This document shows, piece by piece, positions 11,853 through 20,757 of a stretch of DNA of 64,000 bases. The position numbers and the translations under genes are program-made. How positions within the stretch are numbered: position 1 is the first letter of the stretch; each line of letters begins with the position of its first letter. The stretch comes from Kappaphycus alvarezii. Lineage: Eukaryota > Rhodophyta > Florideophyceae > Gigartinales > Solieriaceae. The notes under the pieces are model-generated. The model made no database searches, had not been told where the DNA came from, and was given only the letters and a program-made list of their open reading frames with translations. The stretch is taken from assembly GCA_002205965.3 (NCBI GenBank), contig NADL03000147.1:1-64000 (forward strand), in the 5' to 3' direction.

Positions 11853-13300
11853 CTAGGCTTCCAGGGAAATTCTTATTTTCTTCCCTGAAGCGCATGGGCA
11901 TGTATTTTGAGACCTTGTCTTCCAATGGTGCCGGGGTGCCGGGAGTTGGGTGGACTCTGAAGTGGAACGTGTCGGGTTTGGGGCTAGTCTAATCGGTGAT
12001 CCGGTTGGTGACGCGAGAGAGTTGAAATATGCATCAATTTGGTTTAATGCTTTGTTGAGGTCACCATTGCGGAGAACAGTTGACGCAAAGGTCTTTGAAA
12101 GGACAGCAGATTCATAGTGGACGGTTGGCACATTGCGTCCCGCGAGAAACAAAATCAACTTGCGAGTAATGGATGGATTACTCAGAATCTGTCCCGAGAA
12201 AAGCATTGGGATAGGGAAGTCCTTAAGTAACCGAGTCCTGAATTCATCACCAGCGAGGGGCCTATCCTCAAGATAAACTTTGGCGCATTCCACCAGAGAA
12301 TGTTGCAACTCTGTGCCCTGTCTAATACCTAGACCGAAAACCATATCAATATAATCTTTTGCAAGTGCGAATTAATGGTGATTTTATGCTTCGAAAATTT
12401 TTTTTAGGATTTTTTTTGCACTACTGTACGTCCTCCTTGTTGTGAGTGGCCTATTATTTTTCGCTTTTTGCTTATTTTAATCCCACTGTAAACCTTTTTC
12501 AATTTGTTTTTGTTTCAATTTGTTTTTTAATTTGTTTTTTCAATTTTGAGGCAAGAATCTAAATTAATTTGATAGTTAAATTTACTCAGAAGAAGAGGGG
12601 AAATCCAGATCTAATTTAAACTAGCTCTAACTTATTACTGATAACCTTGAGATGATTTTTTGCCACATAGAAAGCGCTGTAAATGCCAATTGCTGCCAAA
12701 CGTGCGTTTACAGTCGGTACAGTAAGGGGGGTCTTTTTGTTTTAGAGGCTGTTTATTGCCTCTGTGGTCAAAAACGTCTTTGACCTGTTGCACGTGACGT
12801 TGCACAACTTACACGTGCGTTTTTTCTGCGGCGGTGCGTGTATTTCTAGACTCAAAAACACCCGCTCGTCAGCCAGTTGGCGGTCTACTTTGCGACGCAG
12901 CCGTAGATGACCCTCGTCTTCACTGTCAGCAGCTGTAATGGCCAGGGAGGCTGTTAGGTGAATAACTGACAGTAAACGGCGAGGTACAGTAAGTAGATCT
13001 GAAACCCGAACTTGAGTAGAAACTGAAACGATGTCGGTAGAATCTGAATCTGAAACCGTAGGTACATATGCCACTTTCTCATTGGTTCTGGAAGATGGCC
13101 TCGTATTGGCCTGGATCGGCTATTTCTGGGTGCCGTGTGTAGAACTTGGATTGGCTGATTAGGGGGTTTTCCACTTGGCAATACCTCGTTGGTCCCAGTA
13201 GACGGCGTACTTGGCGAAATCAGTGTGGCTAACGTATTTCCAGGTCTGATAGAAGGGGTAGGGGCGTACTGTACAGTAGATGTCAGCATACAGTGCGCCG
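11853..13300 (-). other. Minus-strand interior of the Copia element, unidentified part
   Basis: Two protein-like minus-strand stretches lie here (11853-12344 and 12742-13289). The first carries LFSGQILSNPSITRKLILFL; the second ends in a small CKLC...C cluster. They are separated by AT-rich sequence with short ATTTGTTTTT repeats near 12.5 kb. Their position suggests retroelement sequence, but I recognise no domain. Confidence 0.35.
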
Positions 13301-13549
13301 ATCTGGATTACAGTTTTGTTCTGGGTCCGGTTGGGCCAGGCTGGCTAACTGGCACTTCAAGCGTATCGCGTTTCTTATTGGCCACTAGATAATGTTCGAA
13401 AAGAACTTAAAAATACGTATTGTTAGTATTTGCCGACTTACACGTGGCTCTAATCAACGCGGAAATAGAACAAATAGTTTTTTTTCACTATCGAATAGCA
13501 AATAAACTTACTTCTTAGATTCCCCGAAAAACGGTAAATTCGTATTATG

Positions 13550-14324
13550 TTAAGGTTCACCGGAACCAACAGAATTATGAATTTCAACTCCAGAAAGGGT
13601 GAGTTTGATTCCATTTGATTTTACTAAATCTTTCCACGCTTTGGAAACGAATTGTTTACCTTGGTCCACTTTCATTCTATCAGGAAATCTAGTGTAGATT
13701 GTAGCCCAGCGCTCAAGAAAAGAGTTCCAAATAGATTCCGTACTTTGACCGTGTAGGAATACAGCATTACCGAAATAGGTTTGCGTATTCAAGATACGAA
13801 GTACAGGGTGTTGTCAAGAAATATGATATCAAGAGCTAACTCTTGATTGAATATGATTCCATTGGGCTTACTAACCTAGAATGATCTGGGTTTCGGTTCA
13901 AAGTGCTGACATGTGCGGCACTTTTTAGATATCTCCGAAATCAAATCTCGCGTCCTAGGTCTCGCTTCTTCCGGACTAGCTCTGCTTATCAGATTGTATA
14001 GCTTTGAAGCAGACGGATGAAAAATGTAAATGGAGGCGCTTTAATTGATACTTTGTGAACAGGATTTCAGAAAAATCCCACACGACGTAGAGATGACCGT
14101 GTTTTCGTGTGATTGGCATATCCCATCCATGTCTTTTGGACACAAGTAGGTTGTTAACGTTACCTGCAACAATTACAAATTTGTCTAAAGCGTCCAGGTC
14201 AATCAAGAATGGAATATTGGCATTAAATACATCGACGTGTAGCGGAATGAAAGCTTCATCAGGAGTTGAAATACGAATTAAAATCTATGCGATGCTTGGA
14301 AATATCCCATCGCCAAACTTGTAA
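13550..14324 (-). pseudogene. Copia GAG-pre-integrase and integrase fragment
   Basis: On the minus strand, KYQLKRLHLHF resembles the GAG-pre-integrase zinc segment. Further on, MKVDQGKQFVSKAWKDLV and LSGVEIHNSVGSGEP match the Copia integrase core (D...S.AW..L...NGI, then E.HNS). It is on the opposite strand from the RT/RNase H part. Broken fossil. Confidence 0.65.
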
Positions 14325-14904
14325 GTGGTTTTTACGTGCTTACGTTTAATCTTAATCCCAGCAAGGTCACAATATGCCTTTGCTTGTGATTTCAAATAAC
14401 TTATTTTTGAGCACCAGTGTCAAGGCAAACTCCGTGGCATTTCTTTGAATTGGAGTGCTTTGGCAATTTGATGCTTTTGACATTTAAAATGTCATGTATC
14501 CTTACGTAATCATTCTCCACTTTAATTTGCCTCCGTGAAAGAGAGGCGAGTTTTACGTTATAGATGGGAGGCTTGTCGCGTTCCTTTGCAGTTTGCCTGT
14601 CGTCAAGAGCACGTCGGCATGTCTGAGTGCCCCTAGTTAAAAATCCTCATCATTCAAAAACGGTTGGTGCTCATCTCAAATTTGCGAAAACCCTATTCAG
14701 GGACATGCGTTGATTCATCGTTGTCTACAATTCCATTTTCTGCTTCCTCCATGTCATCATCACTATGACGTCTCCGAAGAAATCCTGAGCAGGCAGTATT
14801 TATTCCCCAACTGATTGATCATCATGATCCAATTACTGACAGAGCTCAAAATGAACACGTTTCGTGGCCTTGGCCGGATCTTTAAATGAGTTTCTCTGAT
14901 AGTA

Positions 14905-15815
14905 TTGAACGTTTCGAGCAACATTATCAGCCATTTATTGGCGATGTTGAGAAAGAATATGGCCCTTTTTATCATAGCCCCAACACAACCTATCTTCATG
15001 AGGTTTGTATTTACAGGTGGCGGAGTAATGAGAACTGATTATGGATTTGAGTTTTGTCAGGAACAGTATGTTAAGAAACTACGCATTCTGCTTATGGACG
15101 CCTTCTTTTGTGAATTCAAATCTTTAATGCATAGATTGGCTTGGTTAACACGTACAAAGCCTGAAATATGTTATGCTGTTAATATGGCCGACCAAGTGAA
15201 AGAAACCTATTTCTCAAAGGAAGCAATATAGAAGTTGAACAAAGTTGTAAATCATGTGCAGAACAACCCTCTGTCGTCGCTTAAGTATTAAAAGTTGGAA
15301 AAAAACTCTATAAGATTGAAAGTATATTCTGACTCGTCATTCGCAAAAAAAGACGACAAACTTCCCGACTTGGATACATTGTTTCGATCACCGTCAAGAC
15401 CGAAACTTGTAATGTGCTGAGTTATTCTAGTCAAAAAAGTCGCAGAGTAACTAGATCTGTATTAGGTTCCGAAGTTTATGCTTTCGCTGATGCCTTCAAT
15501 ATTGGCTACACGATTAAGCACGATCTTGAATCTCTGCTTGGAATCAAAGTCCCACTTTCAATTTTTACGGACTCCAAAAGTCTATTTGATGGTATAGCCA
15601 AGCGTTCCTACACTTTGGAAAAACGCCTTATGATTGATAATCGTTCTGTAAGAGATGCATATACTAGAGAAGAAATATCGAATATTGGATTTTTACGGAC
15701 TGTGGACAACCCCGCAGACGCCTTCACGAAGATTGCAAAGTGTGATGCACTGGGTTACATGATTACAACAATTAATTGTGATCTACTTGTTCAAAAATGG
15801 GTAATTCGTGACTAA
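14905..15815 (+). pseudogene. Copia reverse transcriptase end and RNase H fragment
   Basis: Plus-strand RMHRLAWL-like and TRTKPEICYAVNM (end of the Copia RT), followed by LSYSSQKSRRVTRSVLGSEVYAFADA, IFTDSKSLFDGI and RTVDNPADAFTK, the standard C-terminal Copia RNase H signature. It ends about 40 bases before the right LTR, as expected for Copia. Broken fossil. Confidence 0.8.
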
Positions 15816-15851
15816 ACATGGAAAAAAATAGGTCAGGACGAAGAGAAGGAG

Positions 15852-16259
15852 TGTTGAAATACAGGATACATATTATTTATTTATGTTCTATTTACAGTCC
15901 TGTCGTGTAGTTTATCGCCTTTACTACTATTTTTATCTTACGTAGTTTATATTTTCTCTATCTTATTGCACTGTTGGCTGCTAGGACTGTGTTATTGTGG
16001 GGGTCACTAGGGCCGTCCGCAGGACTATCCGCTAGGAATCTAGTAAGTAGTCAGTAGATATGCTAGAGATATTCGACGGCATCTCGTGCCTATAAAAGGC
16101 CTAGACGCCTCGGGACTTGAAGTAAAAGCATCATTAACAATTTTATTCTCAACCTATTCAACTTCTCTACATTAGCGAAAACGTCTAACCTTTTTTTCAG
16201 ACTCGCCGCTAGCCCCGCCCGTCTGATTTTTCTACTCTAATCCTAAAACTTTCGTGACA
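15852..16259 (+). repeat. Right LTR of the nested Copia element
   Basis: A 408-bp LTR starting TGTTGAAATACAGGATACAT and ending TTTCGTGACA, followed by the GGGAG duplication. TATAAAAGGCCTAG near 16.09 kb is a likely TATA box. Confidence 0.85.
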
Positions 16260-16320
16260 GGGAGATAACGCTTTGCCTAAACAGGACAGCAAGGAATAAA
16301 GGAAAATTAAAAGCGTTTCA
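16260..16320 (+). repeat. 3' LTR of Gypsy family 1, right part
   Basis: Starts with the second GGGAG (16260-16264). It continues with GCCTAAACAGGACAGCAAGG and ends GCGTTTCA, matching 5689-5748 of the left LTR. Confidence 0.8.
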
Positions 16321-16329
16321 GTACTGATT

Positions 16330-16965
16330 TACAGCAAGACCATATGATGCAACTAAACTAAAAAGAGTTCAGCAGGAGGTTTGGGCCAAAATAATCTGGC
16401 CGATCGAATACTGTATACTGTATCTTTTAATATTAAAAACACCCAAACCTTTCCCTTCTGGCAAGACGGCACGGAGGTAGGCTTCCCCAGCCCTGATACG
16501 CACAGCGGCGAAGAAATCAGGCACCGGATCCGTGTCCTCGCCTTCCGCCATAGTACTGCCACCGCATTCCTTTTCGCCCACCCCACCAATGCAACCAAGG
16601 TGTCGCCAGCCCACAGGACCTTGATGCTATCCTGTCATCTCGGACTACCTGTCTACACCGACTCACTCCTGCTAACCTTTCAGCACTGTGAGCGACATAT
16701 GGACTTGTTAGGCGATCACGCGACCGGCCTCTGCCCTGCCAAGTTCGGCCGCACGGCTCCGCAGCACGCTTGCTTTCCACGTCTTCCGCGCCGCCGAGCC
16801 CGACTGTCAATTCGAAGTGCCGTTCCTTGTCCCGGGCACCGAGCTTCGACCCGTGGACATCCTTGTACACCCCACTGCCGATCCGAGCAAAGAAGAGACA
16901 AGGCCCGTCGCGTGTGAAATCAGGGTTGTCTCCCCATTCAAAGCCGCCTTTCGCATCAAAGCAAC
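16330..16965 (+). pseudogene. 3'-terminal fragment of a LINE ORF2-type protein
   Basis: Protein-like plus-strand sequence resembling the C-terminal end of LINE-type reverse-transcriptase proteins. CHLGLPVYTDSLLLTF and CERHMDLLGDHAT match the zinc-binding ...LRLGLPV...C..C...D.FGDHA region. After a frame change near 16.78 kb, FEVPFLVPGTELRPVDILVH and VACEIRVVSPFKAAFR match the following LRPADI(L/F)V...(F/C)DVTVVSPL segment. No reverse-transcriptase palm is present, as in 5'-truncated LINE copies. It stops exactly where the Gypsy family 2 LTR begins (16966), so that LTR element probably inserted into it. At least one frameshift, so not functional. Confidence 0.6.
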
Positions 16966-17320
16966 TGATAGGGGTGAATCAGCGGGGGAAGAGATCCTCA
17001 GAACCAATTACCCCGAAAAGGAAGTGTTGCGAGCGACAAAATTGCTACCGTGGTATTGTTGAACGAACAAAAGGGAGTGTGTATAGAAGAGAGTTGAGGA
17101 AGCTACATGCAAGTATAAAAGGGGCAGGGTCTACCACCGACGCTCTGCGACCAGCGTAAAAAAAGTTTCTTGGTCTGAAGTTGACTCTCAACTTCCTACT
17201 ACTCGGAACTTGGCTTGAAGTTGTCTGCCAACTTGCTTGACCTCTCCATGAGGAAGCAGTTTACTCAGCTTATATAGACTTTTGGCTACCCCTAAAGTCC
17301 GAACAAAACTACAGAAGACA
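16966..17320 (-). repeat. LTR of Gypsy family 2, left end of the composite
   Basis: Starts TGATAGGGG on the plus strand. It carries ATTGTTGAACGAACAAAAGG, AAAAGGGGCAGGGTCTACCA and CTTATATAGACTTTTGGC, the same blocks as the LTR at 691-1430, then diverges from it. Confidence 0.75.
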
Positions 17321-17404
17321 CCAAGAAATGCATAAAAATACTTTGTGTGGACAATATACTCTAAGCAAAAGATACTTAAGAAACTAACAATTAATTTGGT
17401 CCTC

Positions 17405-17935
17405 TTATTTCCCAATCTCTAAATCAGATCCAAAAAACTCCTCTAAAATATCCATGCTGTCCAAGCAGTCCCCATAAATATCTGCGAATGGCTCACAGCT
17501 CTCTATTCTCCCCTGGGAGATATCTAGACTATTAAAGATATCTCCATCCAGTTTCATCGTGGGCACAACTTGATCCATACTCTCCGTTCCAGGCCCCACC
17601 AGTCCAACACTTTCCATGCCCCCTGTTCCCTCATCCTCCTCCTCCTCCTCTTCCTCTTCCTCCTCCTCCCGAGCCTCGTACACTAGCTCAGGGGCTAACC
17701 ATTCCTCGAAGGACTCCCCGCTCTCCTCCTCGACCTTCTCAGCCTCTCCCTCACTTACCTCCCTCGCTTCTTCTTCTATGAAGAGGCGGCGAACGAACTC
17801 GATGATTTGCTTCTTTGTTTGCCGCCGGATGTAGTCGTCGGCATCGGTTGGCCCGTAGGCGGCGAGACGAAGGCCATTGATGGGACGGGAAGGGCGGTTT
17901 TTGGAAATAGGGACAGAGGGGCGAAGGTTGTTCAT
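17405..17935 (-). CDS. Accessory ORF4 of Gypsy family 2: very acidic protein of unknown function
   Basis: An ATG-started frame of 176 codons, MNNLRPSVPISKNRPSRP, with a basic N-terminal 35 residues and a central helix-prone segment (TKKQIIEFVRRLFIEEEA). Then come FEEWLAPELVYE and a run of about a dozen glutamates encoded by a CTC/TTC-type microsatellite. The C-terminus is acidic and alternates D, I and S. It lies just before the LTR in the sense direction, after ORF3. A shorter ORF at 47725-48099 sits in the same position beside another LTR-like sequence and shares EE(W/Y)LA..LVY. I recognise no domain. It may be a retroelement accessory gene; the frame is open in this copy. Confidence 0.5.
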   Translation of the reverse strand: MNNLRPSVPISKNRPSRPINGLRLAAYGPTDADDYIRRQTKKQIIEFVRRLFIEEEAREVSEGEAEKVEEESGESFEEWLAPELVYEAREEEEEEEEEEEDEGTGGMESVGLVGPGTESMDQVVPTMKLDGDIFNSLDISQGRIESCEPFADIYGDCLDSMDILEEFFGSDLEIGK

Positions 17936-18060
17936 TGTGATAGACGTTGGGGAACGGGAGGCAATGTAGGGTGTTTTGGGTGTGTGGGGGGAGAGGGGTG
18001 ATGAGTAAAATGATCGGGGGCATTTGGAACTTAAAATAAAGGGGTTTAAATAGACTCCCG

Positions 18061-19554
18061 GGGCAGGTTATATAGATTAGGAATAGGTGAAATAAATCTG
18101 CAAGGGATTTTGCAGTAGTGCATTTGCGCTTTTCTTCTCAAAAAAGGTGAATTTGGAGGAGGAGGTAATCTAAAAGGGAAAAGGAACTTGATTCGGGGTC
18201 TATTGAGAGGGTTAAATACAGTATAAAAATATCTAGATAAAATGGAAGTAAATTTGGAAATGACGGTGGGAGAAGTTAGGGGCGGGATCATTGTAGGTTG
18301 CTGGATTACACGAAGGGAGGACTATTTCCTGTATTACATGAGGAGAGGACCCTTTTTTGTATTACACGCCCCCTTTCTCAAGGCGAACGTCCCGGGTCGT
18401 CACTGCTCTTCTTCCGCTTCCGTTAGTGTTCGCTGTCTTATTGATAAAATGTATGGTCTCTCAAACGGGTACGGATGCAACTGATTACCAATATGATGCT
18501 CTACAAAGTAGGTTCGCATTACTTGTACCTCACTTTGTAGCATAGCGTCATATATTGGTTTGATAATATCGAGGTGGGGTTGAATACATTCTTCTTCCGT
18601 GACTCTTCCGAATCTTCCAAGAGTTAAAAAATATATGTGATATGCAAACTCTTCTGGAAGATGCCGGAGGAATGGATGCCGATAAAAAAAGAAGACGCGC
18701 ATCATCAAGAACGAATCTTCGTAAGATAAGTGCGGTACATGTAGCGCCCTAAAACATAAACAGATGCTTATCATGAAATAAGAAATGACCTGCGCATCGT
18801 TCGCGTCCTCGGAGATATTGCGCAGCCAAAAAGATAATCTTCTTCTTCCGACTGTATGTTGTGAATGGTTGTGAAGGAGAGCTAGAGATGAAGTTGTGGT
18901 GGACGGTCCCGATGAATGGCCGCGACCAGCTCCTGACGTACTGGGACCTGCACGAGGTCCTCTCGGGGGACGACCGAAACCTCTTCTGGGCGGGTTGTTG
19001 TCTCCCGAAGGTCCTCCTCTGGTCATCATCACTGCTTCAGGAGGATCCTCGCCGCCTCGAACGTTCCCAATTTGTGGCGGAGAAACGTAAGGTTCCCATA
19101 GAGGATACGGGACCAGTCTATATTCCATATCCGGGGGCAAGGCGTAACCTCTCAGTCGCACATCTTGGTTGTTCTTGAGAAATACGTAAATTGGACGGAT
19201 AATATTCAGATACGTTTGCGACAAGTCTCCGGCAGCTACCATTCCATATCTTCCTATAGAGTAATGATATATTACCTCCACAAACTCTGGACCTGCTTCC
19301 GTGAACCTTCCGTTTTGGAATGAAAATAGAACTCTTATTAATAGTCGGAAATCTTCTTCAGGTAGCAATGGTCCGTTCAACGTACGAAAACATAGGCATA
19401 TAATGTAGAAATGGATGATTACGTGGAGTTTTTAGTAGTCCCCCGTAATCGAGATGATCCATTCCCAGGCCCTTTTTCCTCCCATAGGAATCATTCTATA
19501 GTTAAAGATGAGTATGCCCCGTGGTTGCGCATAGTCCTGTGTGAGAAGGAATTC
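18061..19554 (-). repeat. Left inverted arm of the composite Gypsy element
   Basis: Reverse-complement match to 24133-25622. Shared landmarks are ATCTAGATAAAATGGAAGTA, CTTGATTCGGGGTC, AGTAGTGCATTTGCGC and GATTAGGAATAGGT. It carries the ORF3 copy. The two arms have clearly diverged from each other. Confidence 0.85.
18400..19380 (-). CDS. Accessory ORF3 of Gypsy family 2: protein with a duplicated ~110-residue domain
   Basis: A 326-codon open stretch that does not start at an ATG here (its first codon is TTG); similar sequence continues upstream. It has two copies of one domain. The first holds EEDFRLLIRVLFSFQNGRF and IGRYGMVAAGDLSQTYLNII. The second holds YEDSFLMMRVFFFYRHPF and LGRFGRVTEEECIQPHLDII. 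Both run ICLCF - (E)D - RV(L/F)F - P(E/+)F - Y - GR(Y/F)G.V - Y..I+PIY - PYP...PY. A glycine/proline/arginine-rich linker joins them. The domain looks mostly helical. It matches no family I know (not an envelope protein: no signal or membrane anchor stands out). It is repeated inverted at 24.1-25.2 kb. Fossil copy. Confidence 0.55.
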   Translation of the reverse strand: MNGPLLPEEDFRLLIRVLFSFQNGRFTEAGPEFVEVIYHYSIGRYGMVAAGDLSQTYLNIIRPIYVFLKNNQDVRLRGYALPPDMEYRLVPYPLWEPYVSPPQIGNVRGGEDPPEAVMMTRGGPSGDNNPPRRGFGRPPRGPRAGPSTSGAGRGHSSGPSTTTSSLALLHNHSQHTVGRRRLSFWLRNISEDANDAQVISYFMISICLCFRALHVPHLSYEDSFLMMRVFFFYRHPFLRHLPEEFAYHIYFLTLGRFGRVTEEECIQPHLDIIKPIYDAMLQSEVQVMRTYFVEHHIGNQLHPYPFERPYILSIRQRTLTEAEEEQ

Positions 19555-20757
19555 TACGGGAATGGGCGTAACTTCGGTGAGGTATGTGAGTGGCTTGTGA
19601 AAGAATACGCTAAGGAGGTAGAACCAGATGAGATGATTCGTACCGCCATAGAGGCCCGTCTCAACTTCGACGATTTGGTAAGCTCATTGGTATACTTATG
19701 TGATCTCTATGAAAAGGCCGGGTTCAACGCCAAAGCCAAGTACGGAATGCTGCGTAAGGCGGCGATGGGAGATAAGCGGCTCTCCTATTTCCTCCTCATC
19801 AAGGACCCTCACACTTTTAATGAACTGAAAGGTATCATAGTAGAATTTGTCAAATATTCGGAGACGTTTCAGTCACTAAGTGAAGTACCGAGGGAAACTC
19901 GTACACCAATGTCTATTGTACATCCTGAAAAGAATTATCAAAGGCCGGCTACTAGTGCAGCAGCGTTGGAATCTGTCAGGAGCGATGTCAAAAACTTGGA
20001 AGGAAGGCTGGAAACCCGCGATAATCGAATTGACATGATAACCTCGCAGTTGGAAAGCCTTACTCTTACCATTAAGAAGAATCAGTCTGGGGTCCCTAAG
20101 GCCGCAGAAGTCTGCTCTTACTGTCACAAGACTGGACGCTTTGCGAATAGGTGTCCTGATAATCCACATAGAAACACTCGTTGTGGAAAGTGCGGACGAT
20201 ATGGGCATTATGAAAGTAACCGCTGCTCTAAAGATAACAGAAGAGCAAATTTATTGGACACGAGGAGCGAGTCAGGACCAGAGATGAAAATATTACAAAA
20301 CAGAAAGGATCAAAGGTTGACAGATGCCGGTAACGTATCCATCGCTGAAGAAATTAGTCAAGTCAATGTGACGAAAAGGGATGAGGAAGGGAACATTTTA
20401 TCGAAAAAAACTAGGCTAGATTATGGAATGCTGGAGCATATCCCAGAACTTGTACCTCCTCGGACAAAAAGGTCTGATAAAGTTGTTTCGGGAGTGGAAA
20501 TCGCTCCGGCCACGAAAACTAAAAGGAATAAGAAATTTACGAGTATCCGGAAGTACGTACTAGAGTATGTCAAGAAGTACAATTTGGTAGCTGAGCTTGC
20601 ATCAGTTCCAACTGGAATAAAGTTTGGTCAACTTTTGAGGGGCAACGCAAAGGATGCGAGAAAAGAACTTAAAAAATTATCAGGTCTAATAAGTCCGCTA
20701 AGGGTAAGAAACTGTTTCTTCAATCGGCCTCGACAGCACCAAGACGTCTTAAGCTAG
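19411..20757 (+). CDS. gag: gag frame of the composite Gypsy element, with two zinc knuckles
   Basis: A 448-codon frame. From about residue 50 it matches the gag at the window's left edge (NFGEVCEWLVKEYAKEVEPD and on), then has a coiled-coil-like stretch (LEGRLETRDNRIDMITSQLE). Two CCHC-type zinc knuckles follow: CSYCHKTGRFANRC and CGKCGRYGHYESNRC. Zinc knuckles bind the element RNA during packaging. The first ~45 codons are the opposite strand of the ORF3 arm rather than gag. VAELASVPTGIKFGQLLRG near the end also occurs in Gypsy family 1. Fossil within a rearranged element. Confidence 0.8.
   Translation: MDDYVEFLVVPRNRDDPFPGPFSSHRNHSIVKDEYAPWLRIVLCEKEFYGNGRNFGEVCEWLVKEYAKEVEPDEMIRTAIEARLNFDDLVSSLVYLCDLYEKAGFNAKAKYGMLRKAAMGDKRLSYFLLIKDPHTFNELKGIIVEFVKYSETFQSLSEVPRETRTPMSIVHPEKNYQRPATSAAALESVRSDVKNLEGRLETRDNRIDMITSQLESLTLTIKKNQSGVPKAAEVCSYCHKTGRFANRCPDNPHRNTRCGKCGRYGHYESNRCSKDNRRANLLDTRSESGPEMKILQNRKDQRLTDAGNVSIAEEISQVNVTKRDEEGNILSKKTRLDYGMLEHIPELVPPRTKRSDKVVSGVEIAPATKTKRNKKFTSIRKYVLEYVKKYNLVAELASVPTGIKFGQLLRGNAKDARKELKKLSGLISPLRVRNCFFNRPRQHQDVLS

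Larger units (their letters stand above)
11599..16259 (+). mobile_element. Ty1/Copia retrotransposon nested in a Gypsy 3' LTR
   Basis: A 4661-bp element bounded by TG...CA LTRs in direct orientation and by a 5-bp duplication (GGGAG). Right of centre (about 14.9-15.8 kb, plus strand) are a reverse-transcriptase end and RNase H. Left of centre (about 14.3-13.5 kb, minus strand) are a GAG-pre-integrase segment and an integrase core. Parts on both strands mean it was rearranged, or that a second Copia piece is nested in it. It is broken, with many breaks. It is younger than the Gypsy element it interrupts. Confidence 0.85.
5526..16320 (+). mobile_element. Ty3/Gypsy retrotransposon (family 1), interrupted by a nested Copia element
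   Basis: The LTRs match each other: 5526-5748 on the left, and on the right a copy split into 11415-11598 and 16260-16320 by the Copia insertion. Order inside: primer site, gag (about 5.76-6.5 kb), aspartic protease (about 6.6-6.9 kb), reverse transcriptase and RNase H (about 7.18-8.5 kb), integrase (about 8.8-9.77 kb), then 1.6 kb with antisense frames. PR-RT-RH-IN order places it in Ty3/Gypsy. Without the insert it would be about 6.1 kb. It is broken, with roughly ten breaks, so it is old. No clear target duplication is visible at its outer ends. Confidence 0.85.

Noticed and set aside
19411-19550. MDDYVEF... as a true gag N-terminus
   Set aside because: The same sequence occurs inverted at 24.13-24.28 kb as the opposite strand of ORF3, so it is part of the arm and not gag.
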